NCBI GenBank assembly: GCA_958413095.1
Contig: CATYUF010000048.1
Location: forward strand, 1 to 12,086
DNA: 12,086 nucleotides
Direction of reading: 5' to 3'
From: an uncultured Clostridium sp.
GTDB taxonomy: Bacteria; Bacillota; Clostridia; TANB77; CAG-508
Positions 1 through 6,328 of the stretch are shown here, piece by piece. The notes under the pieces are model-generated. The model saw only the letters and a list, made by a program, of their open reading frames with translations, did no database searches and was not told the DNA's origin. The position numbers and the translations under genes were made by a program. Every line of letters starts with the position of its first letter. The stretch's first letter is position 1.

Positions 1-15
1 TTATAATATAAAATG

Positions 16-45
16 AAAAAAAAATCCATATTTTTATGGACTTTT
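16..45 (-). terminator. Intrinsic terminator of the murF-ddl unit
   Basis: Read on the minus strand, 45-35 and 30-20 pair into an 11-bp stem (one G-T wobble) around an AAAA loop. A run of nine T residues (24-16) follows and partly belongs to the stem. It begins 17 nt after the ddl stop codon, the expected position for a Rho-independent terminator ending the unit. Confidence 0.8.
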
Positions 46-62
46 CTTTATTTTTATTAAAT

Positions 63-1106
63 TTATAGTGCTAGCTTTATTAATTCATCTAGCAAATCAC
101 TATATTTTATCCCTATACTCTCAAATAATTTTGGATACATACTAATATTAGTAAATCCAGGTAAAGTATTTATCTCGTTTATATAAATTTTATTTGTTTT
201 TTCTTCAACAAAAAAATCTACTCTTGATAAACCTTTTCCATCTATTGCTTTAAATGCTTTTACTGCTAATTTTCTTATTTCTTTTGAAATCTCTTCTGGT
301 ATTTCTGCTGGTATTAATGTTTTTGATTCTTGATTTTTATATTTAGCATCAAAGCTATAAAATTCGTCTGCTGCTTTTATTTCTCCTACATTTGATGAAA
401 TTACTTCCTCGTTTCCTAATACAGCACATTCTACTTCTTTTCCAATTATTCCTTCTTCTATTAACACTTTATTATCAAACTTTGATGCATATTTTATGTA
501 TTTTTTTAATTCTTCTTCGCTTTCTGCTTTATTAATTCCTACACTTGAACCTGAATTAGATGGTTTTACAAATACCGGAAACTTTAAATTGGTTGTTATC
601 CTCTTTATTATTGAATCTAAAGTTAATTTTTCTTCATTAAATTCTTTGTCTATGTATATATAATTATTTTTATCAATTTTTATATATTCATATTTGGCTT
701 GATTTATATTTGCTCTATCAAATATTATTTTAGTATATGCTTTATCCATACCAATGCTTGAAGCTAGTACTTTACATCCAACATATTTTATTCCCAATAG
801 TTCAAATAGTCCTTGTATTGTGCCATCTTCTCCATATAGACCATGTAAAACTGGAAATATTACATCTAATTTTTTTAATTCTTTTGTAATATTTTCTATT
901 TTTTCTTTGTTTTTAATTTCTTGACCAAATTGAATGTTTTCTTTTGTTTCTAAATATTTATACCATATGCCCTCTTTTGAAATGTATATTGGAAAAATTT
1001 GATATTTTTCTTTATTTATCTCTTTCATTATCGATTTCGCAGATTGTACTGATACTTCATTCTCTGTTGACATCCCACCAAATATGATTCCTAATTTGAT
1101 TTTCAT
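63..1106 (-). CDS. ddl: D-alanine--D-alanine ligase
   Basis: This cytoplasmic ATP-grasp enzyme joins two D-alanines into the dipeptide that MurF adds to the peptidoglycan precursor. The 347 residues are full length for the family. The N-terminal GGMSTENEVS block (10-19) holds the substrate-binding Glu16. HGLYGEDG lies at 88-95 and the glycine-rich ATP loop SGSSVG at 185-190. Arg295 and the metal-binding NEINTLPGFT block (310-319) complete the active site. The omega loop reads FYSFDAKY (249-256); its Lys-Tyr pair matches that of ordinary D-Ala-D-Ala ligases rather than VanA-type D-lactate ligases, so normal substrate use is inferred. The ATG has AAGGAA at 1117-1122, 10 nt away. It lies 93 nt downstream of murF on the same strand; I saw no convincing separate promoter, so cotranscription is likely. 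Confidence 0.97.
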   Translation of the reverse strand: MKIKLGIIFGGMSTENEVSVQSAKSIMKEINKEKYQIFPIYISKEGIWYKYLETKENIQFGQEIKNKEKIENITKELKKLDVIFPVLHGLYGEDGTIQGLFELLGIKYVGCKVLASSIGMDKAYTKIIFDRANINQAKYEYIKIDKNNYIYIDKEFNEEKLTLDSIIKRITTNLKFPVFVKPSNSGSSVGINKAESEEELKKYIKYASKFDNKVLIEEGIIGKEVECAVLGNEEVISSNVGEIKAADEFYSFDAKYKNQESKTLIPAEIPEEISKEIRKLAVKAFKAIDGKGLSRVDFFVEEKTNKIYINEINTLPGFTNISMYPKLFESIGIKYSDLLDELIKLAL

Positions 1107-1199
1107 TTTCTCACACTTCCTTATATAGTTTTTATTATCTTGTAAATAATAACTTTATATAATTATATATCTTAACTATTTAATTTGTTTTTATAGCAT

Positions 1200-2609
1200 T
1201 TAATTTTCTTCTACATATTTTTGATATTCTTCTGCTATTTTATAAAATTTCATTCCATTAGATGCTTTAAATAAAACTACATCTCCATTTTTGCAAATAT
1301 CTTTTAATTTTTCTAATATTTCTTCTTTGTTTTCCACATAATATGTACTTTCTGTGGATAATCCTTCTTTATTTGCTTGTTTTACTATCTCTTTTGAATT
1401 TTCTCCACTACATATTAATATATCAATATTATTTTTATGTACTTCACTTCCTACATTTTTATGTAGTTCTTTCGAAAATTCTCCTAGTTCAAACATATCT
1501 CCTAATACTGCAATTTTTCTTTTTTCTTTAATATTTCCTAGATATTTTAAACTTGCTTTCATTGATTCTAAACTTGCATTATATGCATCATTTATTATTT
1601 CTACGCCATTTTTTAGTTTTATAATGTCCATCCTTTTTTTAGTTAACTCAAAACTTTCTATACCTTCTGTTATATCTTTTTCATCAATTTTTAATTCTTT
1701 TCCTACTGTAAATGCACATAAACTATTTAATACAAAATGTTCTCCTCCAACTGGTACAGTCGTATTAATTTCTTTGTTTTCCTTAGAATTTATTACTTTG
1801 AAATTACTTGAATTTTCATTTAATTTGATATCTTTTGCTATAAATTCACTTTGATTTTTTATTCCATATGTTTTTATATTATATTTTTCTTTGTTTTCTT
1901 CATACCATTTATGTAATAAGTCATTATCATTGTTTATTATAACTGTTGGATTTTTTGTCCCTTCTAATATTTCTAGTTTGGCTTTTAATATATTTTCTCT
2001 TGAGCCTAGATTTCCTATATGTGAGGTTCCTATATTTGTTATTATACAAATATGTGGTTTTGCTATATTTGTTAATAAACTTATTTCGCCAAAATGATTC
2101 ATTCCCATTTCTAAGACTATTGCTTCATGGTCTTTTAATTTTAGTATTGTTAAAGGCAGTCCTATATTATTGTTATTGTTCCCTTCTGTTTTTAATGTTT
2201 TATATTTTTTTGAAACTACATTGGCTACAATATCTTTTGTGCTTGTTTTTCCTACACTTCCTGTTATTGCTATTACTGGTATGTTATATAGCTCTCTTTT
2301 GAATTTTGCTATTTTATATAAAGCTTCTAGTGTATTTTCTACTTTTATTATTGTTTTATTTTTAAATTCTTTTAGTTCTTCTTCTTTGAAATTTATGTCT
2401 TGGACTATTACTGCTTCTGCTCCTTGAGTTAACGCTTCTTTCCAAAAGTTATTTCCATCGAATTTCTCTCCTTTTATTCCTATGTAGATTTCTCCTCCTT
2501 TTATTGTTCTTGTATCTTTAGAGAATTCTATACATTCTAGTTCTAAGTTTCCTTGGACTAAAGTTGCTTTTGTTATGTTTATGATATCTTTTATTTTTAT
2601 ATTTTCCAT
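1200..2609 (-). CDS. murF: UDP-MurNAc-tripeptide--D-Ala-D-Ala ligase
   Basis: MurF adds D-Ala-D-Ala to UDP-MurNAc-tripeptide in the cytoplasm, completing the pentapeptide precursor of the cell wall. The 469 residues have the Mur ligase layout: an N-terminal UDP-substrate domain (about 1-105, with FSKDTRTIKGGEIYIGIKG), a central ATPase domain with P-loop GSVGKTST (117-124), the TEGNNNNNIGLPLT block (about 140-153), EMGMNHFGEI and ITNIGTSHIGNLGS, and a C-terminal domain with NDAYNASLESMKASL. The nucleotide loop has Ser where many relatives have Thr (GTxGKT), a mild variation. The ATG is preceded by AAAGG at 2621-2625, about 11 nt away. Its promoter lies at 2641-2669, and ddl, which makes its dipeptide substrate, follows 93 nt downstream. 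Confidence 0.97.
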   Translation of the reverse strand: MENIKIKDIINITKATLVQGNLELECIEFSKDTRTIKGGEIYIGIKGEKFDGNNFWKEALTQGAEAVIVQDINFKEEELKEFKNKTIIKVENTLEALYKIAKFKRELYNIPVIAITGSVGKTSTKDIVANVVSKKYKTLKTEGNNNNNIGLPLTILKLKDHEAIVLEMGMNHFGEISLLTNIAKPHICIITNIGTSHIGNLGSRENILKAKLEILEGTKNPTVIINNDNDLLHKWYEENKEKYNIKTYGIKNQSEFIAKDIKLNENSSNFKVINSKENKEINTTVPVGGEHFVLNSLCAFTVGKELKIDEKDITEGIESFELTKKRMDIIKLKNGVEIINDAYNASLESMKASLKYLGNIKEKRKIAVLGDMFELGEFSKELHKNVGSEVHKNNIDILICSGENSKEIVKQANKEGLSTESTYYVENKEEILEKLKDICKNGDVVLFKASNGMKFYKIAEEYQKYVEEN

Positions 2610-2640
2610 TAGATTTTTTTCCTTTCTTTTTTCTTTGTAA

Positions 2641-2669
2641 ATTATATGTCTTTATTTTTAATTTTGCAA
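2641..2669 (-). promoter_or_regulatory. Sigma-A-type promoter of murF-ddl
   Basis: On the minus strand a -35 box TTGCAA (2669-2664) and a perfect -10 box TATAAT (2646-2641) are separated by exactly 17 nt. This places the transcript start near 2634, about 25 nt before the murF ATG. It fits the vegetative consensus closely for an AT-rich genome, where chance TATAAT matches are common but correctly spaced -35 boxes are less so. Confidence 0.65.
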
Positions 2670-2735
2670 CTTAAATTTGGTAGAATTTTCGCTAGCTTGG
2701 TAATATTATAATAATTTATTTCTTTTTACATTAAA

Positions 2736-2770
2736 ATAGAAGTAAAAATCAATTTAATTTCTACTTCTAT
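2736..2770 (-). terminator. Probable terminator of the GLUG protein gene
   Basis: ATAGAAGTA at 2736-2744 pairs perfectly with TACTTCTAT at 2762-2770 (9 bp, extended by 3 bp past one mismatch). Read on the minus strand it is followed by TTTTAATG. It lies about 90 nt after the stop codon of the surface-protein gene and before the murF promoter. The stem is A/T-rich and the T tract short, so efficiency may be modest. Confidence 0.55.
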
Positions 2771-2829
2771 CTATAATTTAGTTATTTAACATCTTTTAAA
2801 AATTTTCTTTTATTTCCTTCAATTCAAAA

Positions 2830-2854
2830 CAAATGATTTTTGTCTCCGACCCCA
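2830..2854 (-). repeat. 25-nt dispersed repeat, copy 1
   Basis: These 25 nt are identical to 5767-5791 and in the same orientation. The core is GTCTCCGACCCC as printed (GGGGTCGGAGAC on the minus strand), which is GC-rich and stands out from the surrounding A/T sequence. Weaker similarity continues toward higher coordinates as far as a shared AATCACT. The copy starts 3 nt after the stop codon of the surface-protein gene, between it and its terminator. It resembles REP-like elements placed at 3' ends of genes; the family name is not established. Confidence 0.8.
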
Positions 2855-2857
2855 TAG

Positions 2858-5119
2858 TCACGACTCCATAATCACTGGATAATTTCCATTACTTCCTTTC
2901 CATACTACAGGATCTTGTCCTGCATTTAGCTTGTTTGCAAATTCTTCTGTTTTCATCTCTTGTTCTTCTTTTTGTTCTATTTTTCCTATCTCATCTTGGT
3001 TATTTGTTCCATTTCCACTTTCGGATGTTCCTTTTAAGTAGTAGTTATTTTCTATTACTGCACTTGATGCTTCATTTTCTCCTAGTATTCCTCCCTTATT
3101 ATCTTTAGTGCTTATTATTTTTCCTATATTATAGTTGTTCTTTATTACTACTGCTATTGCTTTCTCCCCTATAGATCCTATTATTCCTCCTGCTTTACCA
3201 CTTTCTCCTATTATTTCTCCTGAATTATAAGAATTTTTTATATTTAAATTGCTATCATTACCAGCTGTTCCTACTATTCCTCCTACCATTTCTCCTTTTC
3301 CTGTTACTTTTCCTTGATTTTCACATTTCTCTATAGTTCCCCAACTTACTCCTGATATTCCTCCTACAATCTCATTTTCTCCTAATATTTCTCCTCTATT
3401 CTTGCATTCTTTTATTACTGCTGATGTACCAGTATCTCCTACTATACCTCCTACTCTATTTCCTTTTCCTGTTACTTTTCCTTGATTTTCATTTTTTTCT
3501 ATATTTCCATTAGTCCATCCTACTATTCCTCCTATAGTTTGGCTTTCTCCTAATATTTCTCCACTATTTTTACATTCTTTTATAGTTGTTCCAATGTTAG
3601 CATTTCCTGCTATTCCTCCTACTCTATTTCCTTTTCCTGTTACTTTTCCTTTATTTTCACTTTTTTCTATTGTTGCATTAGTTGCTAAAGCCCCTACTAT
3701 TCCTCCTACTAATTGATTTTCTCCTACTACTTCTCCACTATTCTTACATTCTTTTATTACTGCTGATACACCAGTATCTCCCACTATTCCTCCTACGCGT
3801 TCTCCTTTTCCTATTACTTTTCCTTGATTTTCACTTTTTTCTATATTTGCACCCGTCAAGCCTGCTATTCCTCCTGTCTGCCTACTTTCACCTACTATTT
3901 CTCCACTATTCTTACTCTCTTTTATTATTGTTTCAGTGCTAGCCTGTCCTGCTATTCCTCCTACTCTTTCTCCTTTTCCTGTCACTTTTCCTTGATTATT
4001 ACAATTTTCTACTTTTGAATTCGTTGCTAGCATTCCTACTACTCCTCCTACACGATTTCCATTTCCTATTATTTCTCCTTGATTAGTACAGTTTTTTATT
4101 ATTACTTCTTGTTTAGAATTAGTTTGCCCTACTAGTCCACCACAATAACTATTTCCATTATCTGCAGACTTTCCATTTGCTATTACTTTTCCTGTATTAC
4201 TACAATTTTCCATCTTTTCATTTAATTGTCCTACTAGTCCTCCTATTGTATAATAATTTCCTTCTCTTGATATTACTGTTGTATTTTCATTATGGCTGTT
4301 TTCTATTTTATGTCCTATTCCCGCCATTCCACCTATACAGTTTCCACCTATAACATAGCTATCTTTTAGTGTTAAATTTTTTATTTCATTTGCCTTTCCA
4401 AATAAACCTGCAAAATTATTAGCTTGGTCTACATACATTCCTCTTATTGTGTAATTATTTCCATCAAATATTCCTAAAAATTGATTCGCTTTTCCTATTG
4501 GTTCCCAATTTGTTCCTCTTGTTTTTATTCCATTTTCTTGTCTTGCGCCTAAGTCTATATGATTTTCTAAATATATTGTTGTTGTTTTTACTATATTTAT
4601 ACCTTGCTTTTCTTCTTCACTTAGTTTTCCATTTACAAATTCCTCAAAAAATTTTAATTCATTTGCTCCTTTTATATGCCAGTTTCCTTCACTATCTATT
4701 TCTGGTTTTGTTTTACTTACTCCATCCCAGATTATTTTTCCTTCTACTATTGTTCCATCTTCATATACTGTTACTGTTTGGCTTTCTTTTGTTAGATAGC
4801 ACGCATCTGTTACTCCTTCTATTTCTTCTATTACTTTTTCTCCACTTATTTCATTTTCTAAATCTTCTTTTAATGATACTTTTCTTCCTGTTTCTTCATC
4901 TATTTTTCTTTTTTGTATCATTAAATTTATTTCTTCTTTTAAGCCTCCTTTCGCTGTCTCTACTTTTGCTTGTTTTGATTGAGTTAGTATTCCATTTTCT
5001 CCTGTTAGCATTGCTATACTTACTCCTGCCAAAATTAACAATACTATAATTGTTATTACTAATGCAATTAATGTGATACCATCATTTAAACTTTGCTCAT
5101 TTCTTTTGTTCTTCTCCAT
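2858..5119 (-). CDS. Pilin-leader surface protein with GLUG repeats
   Basis: Probable exported, cell-surface beta-helix protein of unknown ligand; an adhesin role is inferred. From the chosen start it has 753 residues. Residues 1-14 are polar and end in Gly14. The hydrophobic segment ITLIALVITIIVLLILAGVS follows, resembling a class III prepilin signal, but the usual Glu at mature position 5 is Ala. A charged, helical stretch (about 40-75) comes next. From about 233 to 680 there are some 16 rungs with GGI(V/A)G-type glycine motifs, characteristic of GLUG repeats, alternating ENQGKVTGKG and CKNSGE(I/V)xGE forms. The tail ends NGNYPVIMES; there is no LPxTG sorting signal. An ATG five codons upstream (5134) overlaps the ribosome binding site AAAGGAG (5131-5125), so the ATG at 5119, 5 nt from that site, is preferred. 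Confidence 0.85.
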   Translation of the reverse strand: MEKNKRNEQSLNDGITLIALVITIIVLLILAGVSIAMLTGENGILTQSKQAKVETAKGGLKEEINLMIQKRKIDEETGRKVSLKEDLENEISGEKVIEEIEGVTDACYLTKESQTVTVYEDGTIVEGKIIWDGVSKTKPEIDSEGNWHIKGANELKFFEEFVNGKLSEEEKQGINIVKTTTIYLENHIDLGARQENGIKTRGTNWEPIGKANQFLGIFDGNNYTIRGMYVDQANNFAGLFGKANEIKNLTLKDSYVIGGNCIGGMAGIGHKIENSHNENTTVISREGNYYTIGGLVGQLNEKMENCSNTGKVIANGKSADNGNSYCGGLVGQTNSKQEVIIKNCTNQGEIIGNGNRVGGVVGMLATNSKVENCNNQGKVTGKGERVGGIAGQASTETIIKESKNSGEIVGESRQTGGIAGLTGANIEKSENQGKVIGKGERVGGIVGDTGVSAVIKECKNSGEVVGENQLVGGIVGALATNATIEKSENKGKVTGKGNRVGGIAGNANIGTTIKECKNSGEILGESQTIGGIVGWTNGNIEKNENQGKVTGKGNRVGGIVGDTGTSAVIKECKNRGEILGENEIVGGISGVSWGTIEKCENQGKVTGKGEMVGGIVGTAGNDSNLNIKNSYNSGEIIGESGKAGGIIGSIGEKAIAVVIKNNYNIGKIISTKDNKGGILGENEASSAVIENNYYLKGTSESGNGTNNQDEIGKIEQKEEQEMKTEEFANKLNAGQDPVVWKGSNGNYPVIMES
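3290..3967 (-). repeat. Four tandem ~168-bp repeats inside the GLUG gene
   Basis: Within the surface-protein gene a two-rung unit of 56, 58, 56 and 56 codons recurs at 3967-3800, 3799-3626, 3625-3458 and 3457-3290 (residues 385-610). Each begins RVGGI(A/V)G, runs through IKE(C/S)KN(S/R)GE and IEK.EN(Q/K)GKV.GKG, and keeps long identical DNA stretches, such as the segment reading GKG-N-RVGG near 3458 and 3626. The even spacing indicates expansion by recombination or slippage, so copy number may vary between strains and may be collapsed in assemblies. Confidence 0.85.
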
Positions 5120-5124
5120 TTTTT

Positions 5125-5131
5125 CTCCTTT
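5125..5131 (-). promoter_or_regulatory. Ribosome binding site fixing the GLUG protein start
   Basis: AAAGGAG on the minus strand lies 5 nt before the ATG at 5119. The alternative in-frame ATG (5134-5132) overlaps this site and has no comparable motif upstream, so initiation at 5119 is favoured. Confidence 0.75.
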
Positions 5132-5241
5132 CATTTCTGTTTTTTATCTTACAAACAAGTCTTTTTTATAGTTTTATCTTATTTTTCTAATTTATACCAA
5201 AGAATTTATAAATTATATTTTAATTTGTTTGTATATTTGAT

Positions 5242-5270
5242 ATTATATATTACTTATAGTATTAATACAA
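5242..5270 (-). promoter_or_regulatory. Probable promoter of the GLUG protein gene
   Basis: On the minus strand TTGTAT (5270-5265) and TATAAT (5247-5242) are separated by 17 nt. The start would be near 5235, giving a 5' leader of about 115 nt. The -35 box deviates at two positions and the region is very A/T-rich, so this is a reasonable but unproven candidate. Confidence 0.45.
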
Positions 5271-5630
5271 TACATTGTAGTAAAGTATTTCTTTTTTATT
5301 AAAAATCACCCTGAAGTTAATTCTTAAACTCAAAGCTAATATTGTTTATTATTATATTTATATTGGTGTAGTTACTTTATTTTATAAATATTATCTTATA
5401 ATTTATTTAAGTATACTATGTATGTTTTCTTTTTCAAATGGCATAATTTTCAATGTCATATTATATCTTTTGATTCTCTTTCATCATTTCAAATTATTAA
5501 AAATAATATGAAATTACCTTTTAAAATAATATTCTACATTGGTATTGGCTTTTTGATAATCTTTCTAATATTCTCTTTTTAATTCTTTACTATCCATAGT
5601 TTTAAACCTACATAATCTGATTCTTAAATT

Positions 5631-5670
5631 AAAAAAGATGAAGTTGTATTTATTTTACAATTCATCTTTT
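5631..5670 (-). terminator. Intrinsic terminator downstream of the sspF relic
   Basis: AAAAGATGAA (5633-5642) pairs with TTCATCTTTT (5661-5670). After one bulged G, TTGTA (5644-5648) pairs with TACAA (5656-5660) around a 7-nt loop. Read on the minus strand the stem runs straight into TTTTTT. It probably stopped transcription from the spore-protein gene, which ends about 155 nt upstream. Confidence 0.65.
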
Positions 5671-5766
5671 AAATATATGAAAATTTTATTTTCTTAAATT
5701 GTTATTAGACGGAAACCCTTGTTACTACCATATTTTACTTTTTTCATTTATTTTATTAAACTTAAG

Positions 5767-5791
5767 CAAATGATTTTTGTCTCCGACCCCA
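5767..5791 (-). repeat. 25-nt dispersed repeat, copy 2
   Basis: Exact copy of 2830-2854, also placed just 3' of a minus-strand gene (the broken spore-protein gene, 35 nt away). Here TGATTTT (5771-5777) and AAAATCA (5791-5797) form a 7-bp inverted repeat around the GC-rich core, so this copy could fold into a small hairpin; copy 1 lacks the second arm. Confidence 0.8.
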
Positions 5792-5826
5792 AAATCAAAA
5801 TCTCCAAAATCTTCCTGAATCACTAA

Positions 5827-6006
5827 TTATTTATTTTCCACACTTCTATTTGCTATTTCTATTGCTTTTGATACTATATTTCCACAGTCTTTTGAGGATA
5901 CATTTCCCCAACTACCACCATCTTTTTTTACTTGCTCATATACACCAAGTTCTTTTGCTATCTCTTATCTTAGATTCTCTGAGATTAGCTTTGAATTCTT
6001 AGACAT
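5827..6006 (-). pseudogene. sspF: SspF-type small acid-soluble spore protein, broken by a stop
   Basis: Alpha/beta-type SASPs coat spore DNA and are cut by the GPR protease at germination. Reading from the ATG at 6006 gives 59 codons with one internal TAA at codon 14 (5967-5965). The flanking residues read SENLR-stop-EIAKELGVYEQVKKDGG and then SWGNVSSKDCGNIVSKAIEIA. This follows SspF of Bacillus (KYELAKDLGFYD..., GW G, RDAGNMVKRAIEIA) nearly position by position, with Tyr expected at the stop. A TAT to TAA change would explain it. The GPR site E-I-A is intact. A perfect AAGGAGGT sits just before the ATG, so decay looks recent. No Met follows the stop that could restart the protein. Other genes here end in TAA, which argues against codon reassignment. 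Confidence 0.8.
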
Positions 6007-6238
6007 ATTGACCTCCTTAAATTTTTTATTTTATAGAACTTTTTTCTTTCTTTTTTCATTTACTTTTTATTATTAATTTATCATTTTTATTATTTTTTTA
6101 TACTTTTATTTTTTCGTTTTACTTTTAATTTAATATATATCATTTTTATTTTTTATTTAATCTTTATTTTTTATTTAATTTCTATTTTATTCTTTTTTGT
6201 TCTACACTAATATTATTTACATTTTTATTTTTATTATT
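6007..6238. repeat. T-rich low-complexity tract with an 18-bp tandem repeat
   Basis: This tract has almost no G or C, and T dominates the plus strand. It contains TTTATTTTTTATTTAATC (6145-6162) followed directly by the same 18-mer with one change (6163-6180). No coding frame is supported. It separates the diverging sspF relic and VanW gene and may serve as an A/T upstream element or simply be drifted sequence. Confidence 0.6.
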
Positions 6239-6288
6239 TTGACAATTTGTGACTTTTTTCGTTTTTGGTATTCTTTTGCTCGTAAATA

Positions 6289-6297
6289 TGATATAAT
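6289..6297 (+). promoter_or_regulatory. Extended -10 promoter of the VanW-family gene
   Basis: TGATATAAT gives an extended -10 element (TGn plus perfect TATAAT), placing the transcript start near 6304 and about 25 nt before the ATG. No good -35 lies at 17 nt; TTGGTA (6265-6270) is 21 nt away, and a consensus TTGACA at 6239-6244 is too distant. Extended -10 promoters can work without a -35. Confidence 0.55.
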
Positions 6298-6299
6298 AA

Positions 6300-6317
6300 T
6301 TTTTGATATATCAAAAA
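6300..6317. promoter_or_regulatory. 18-bp perfect palindrome at the VanW transcript start
   Basis: TTTTTGATA/TATCAAAAA is a perfect dyad lying immediately after the -10 box and just before the ribosome binding site (AAAAGGAG). The position suits a repressor operator. It has the TTGAT/ATCAA arms of FNR-type sites but only 2 nt between them instead of 4, so I do not assign a regulator. Chance dyads are common in A/T-rich DNA. Confidence 0.35.
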
Positions 6318-6328
6318 AGGAGAATTTT

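Larger units (their letters stand above)
5271..5826. other. Non-coding A/T-rich stretch between the GLUG gene and the sspF relic
   Basis: No open frame here has both a plausible start and protein-like composition. The stretch holds a terminator-like hairpin (5631-5670) and one copy of the 25-nt repeat (5767-5791). On the minus strand near 5605-5525 a short Lys/Glu-rich frame beginning MDSKELKREY is interrupted by TAG and then TAA; it could be a decayed gene but is within chance for this composition. The rest shows nothing I can assign. Confidence 0.5.

Noticed and set aside
1107..1199. TATAAT at 1162-1167 on the minus strand as a separate ddl promoter
   Set aside because: The hexamer at 17 nt upstream (AAACAA) does not resemble a -35 box and there is no TG extension; chance matches are frequent here.
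1343..2427. Several plus-strand open frames rich in Leu, Phe and Tyr across murF
   Set aside because: They lie antisense to an intact, strongly recognisable murF and have the low-complexity composition expected from reading A/G-rich codons backwards.
3290..3967. Regularly spaced repeats as a CRISPR array
   Set aside because: The period is 168-174 bp, the units are in frame and coding, and there are no unique spacers between short identical repeats.
3682..5302. Plus-strand open frames made mostly of Leu, Phe, Tyr and Ser opposite the GLUG gene
   Set aside because: Antisense shadows of a repetitive A/G-rich coding strand; no ribosome binding sites and no domain character.
2830..5791. A composite transposon bounded by the two 25-nt repeats
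   Set aside because: No transposase or recombinase gene lies between them, there are no visible target duplications, and the enclosed terminator and promoter look resident. A dispersed REP-like repeat is simpler.
6197..6328. Upstream extension of the first VanW reading frame to an ATG at 6197
   Set aside because: It runs through the promoter and T-rich tract; the ATG at 6329 has a proper AAAAGGAG site and begins the protein-like sequence.
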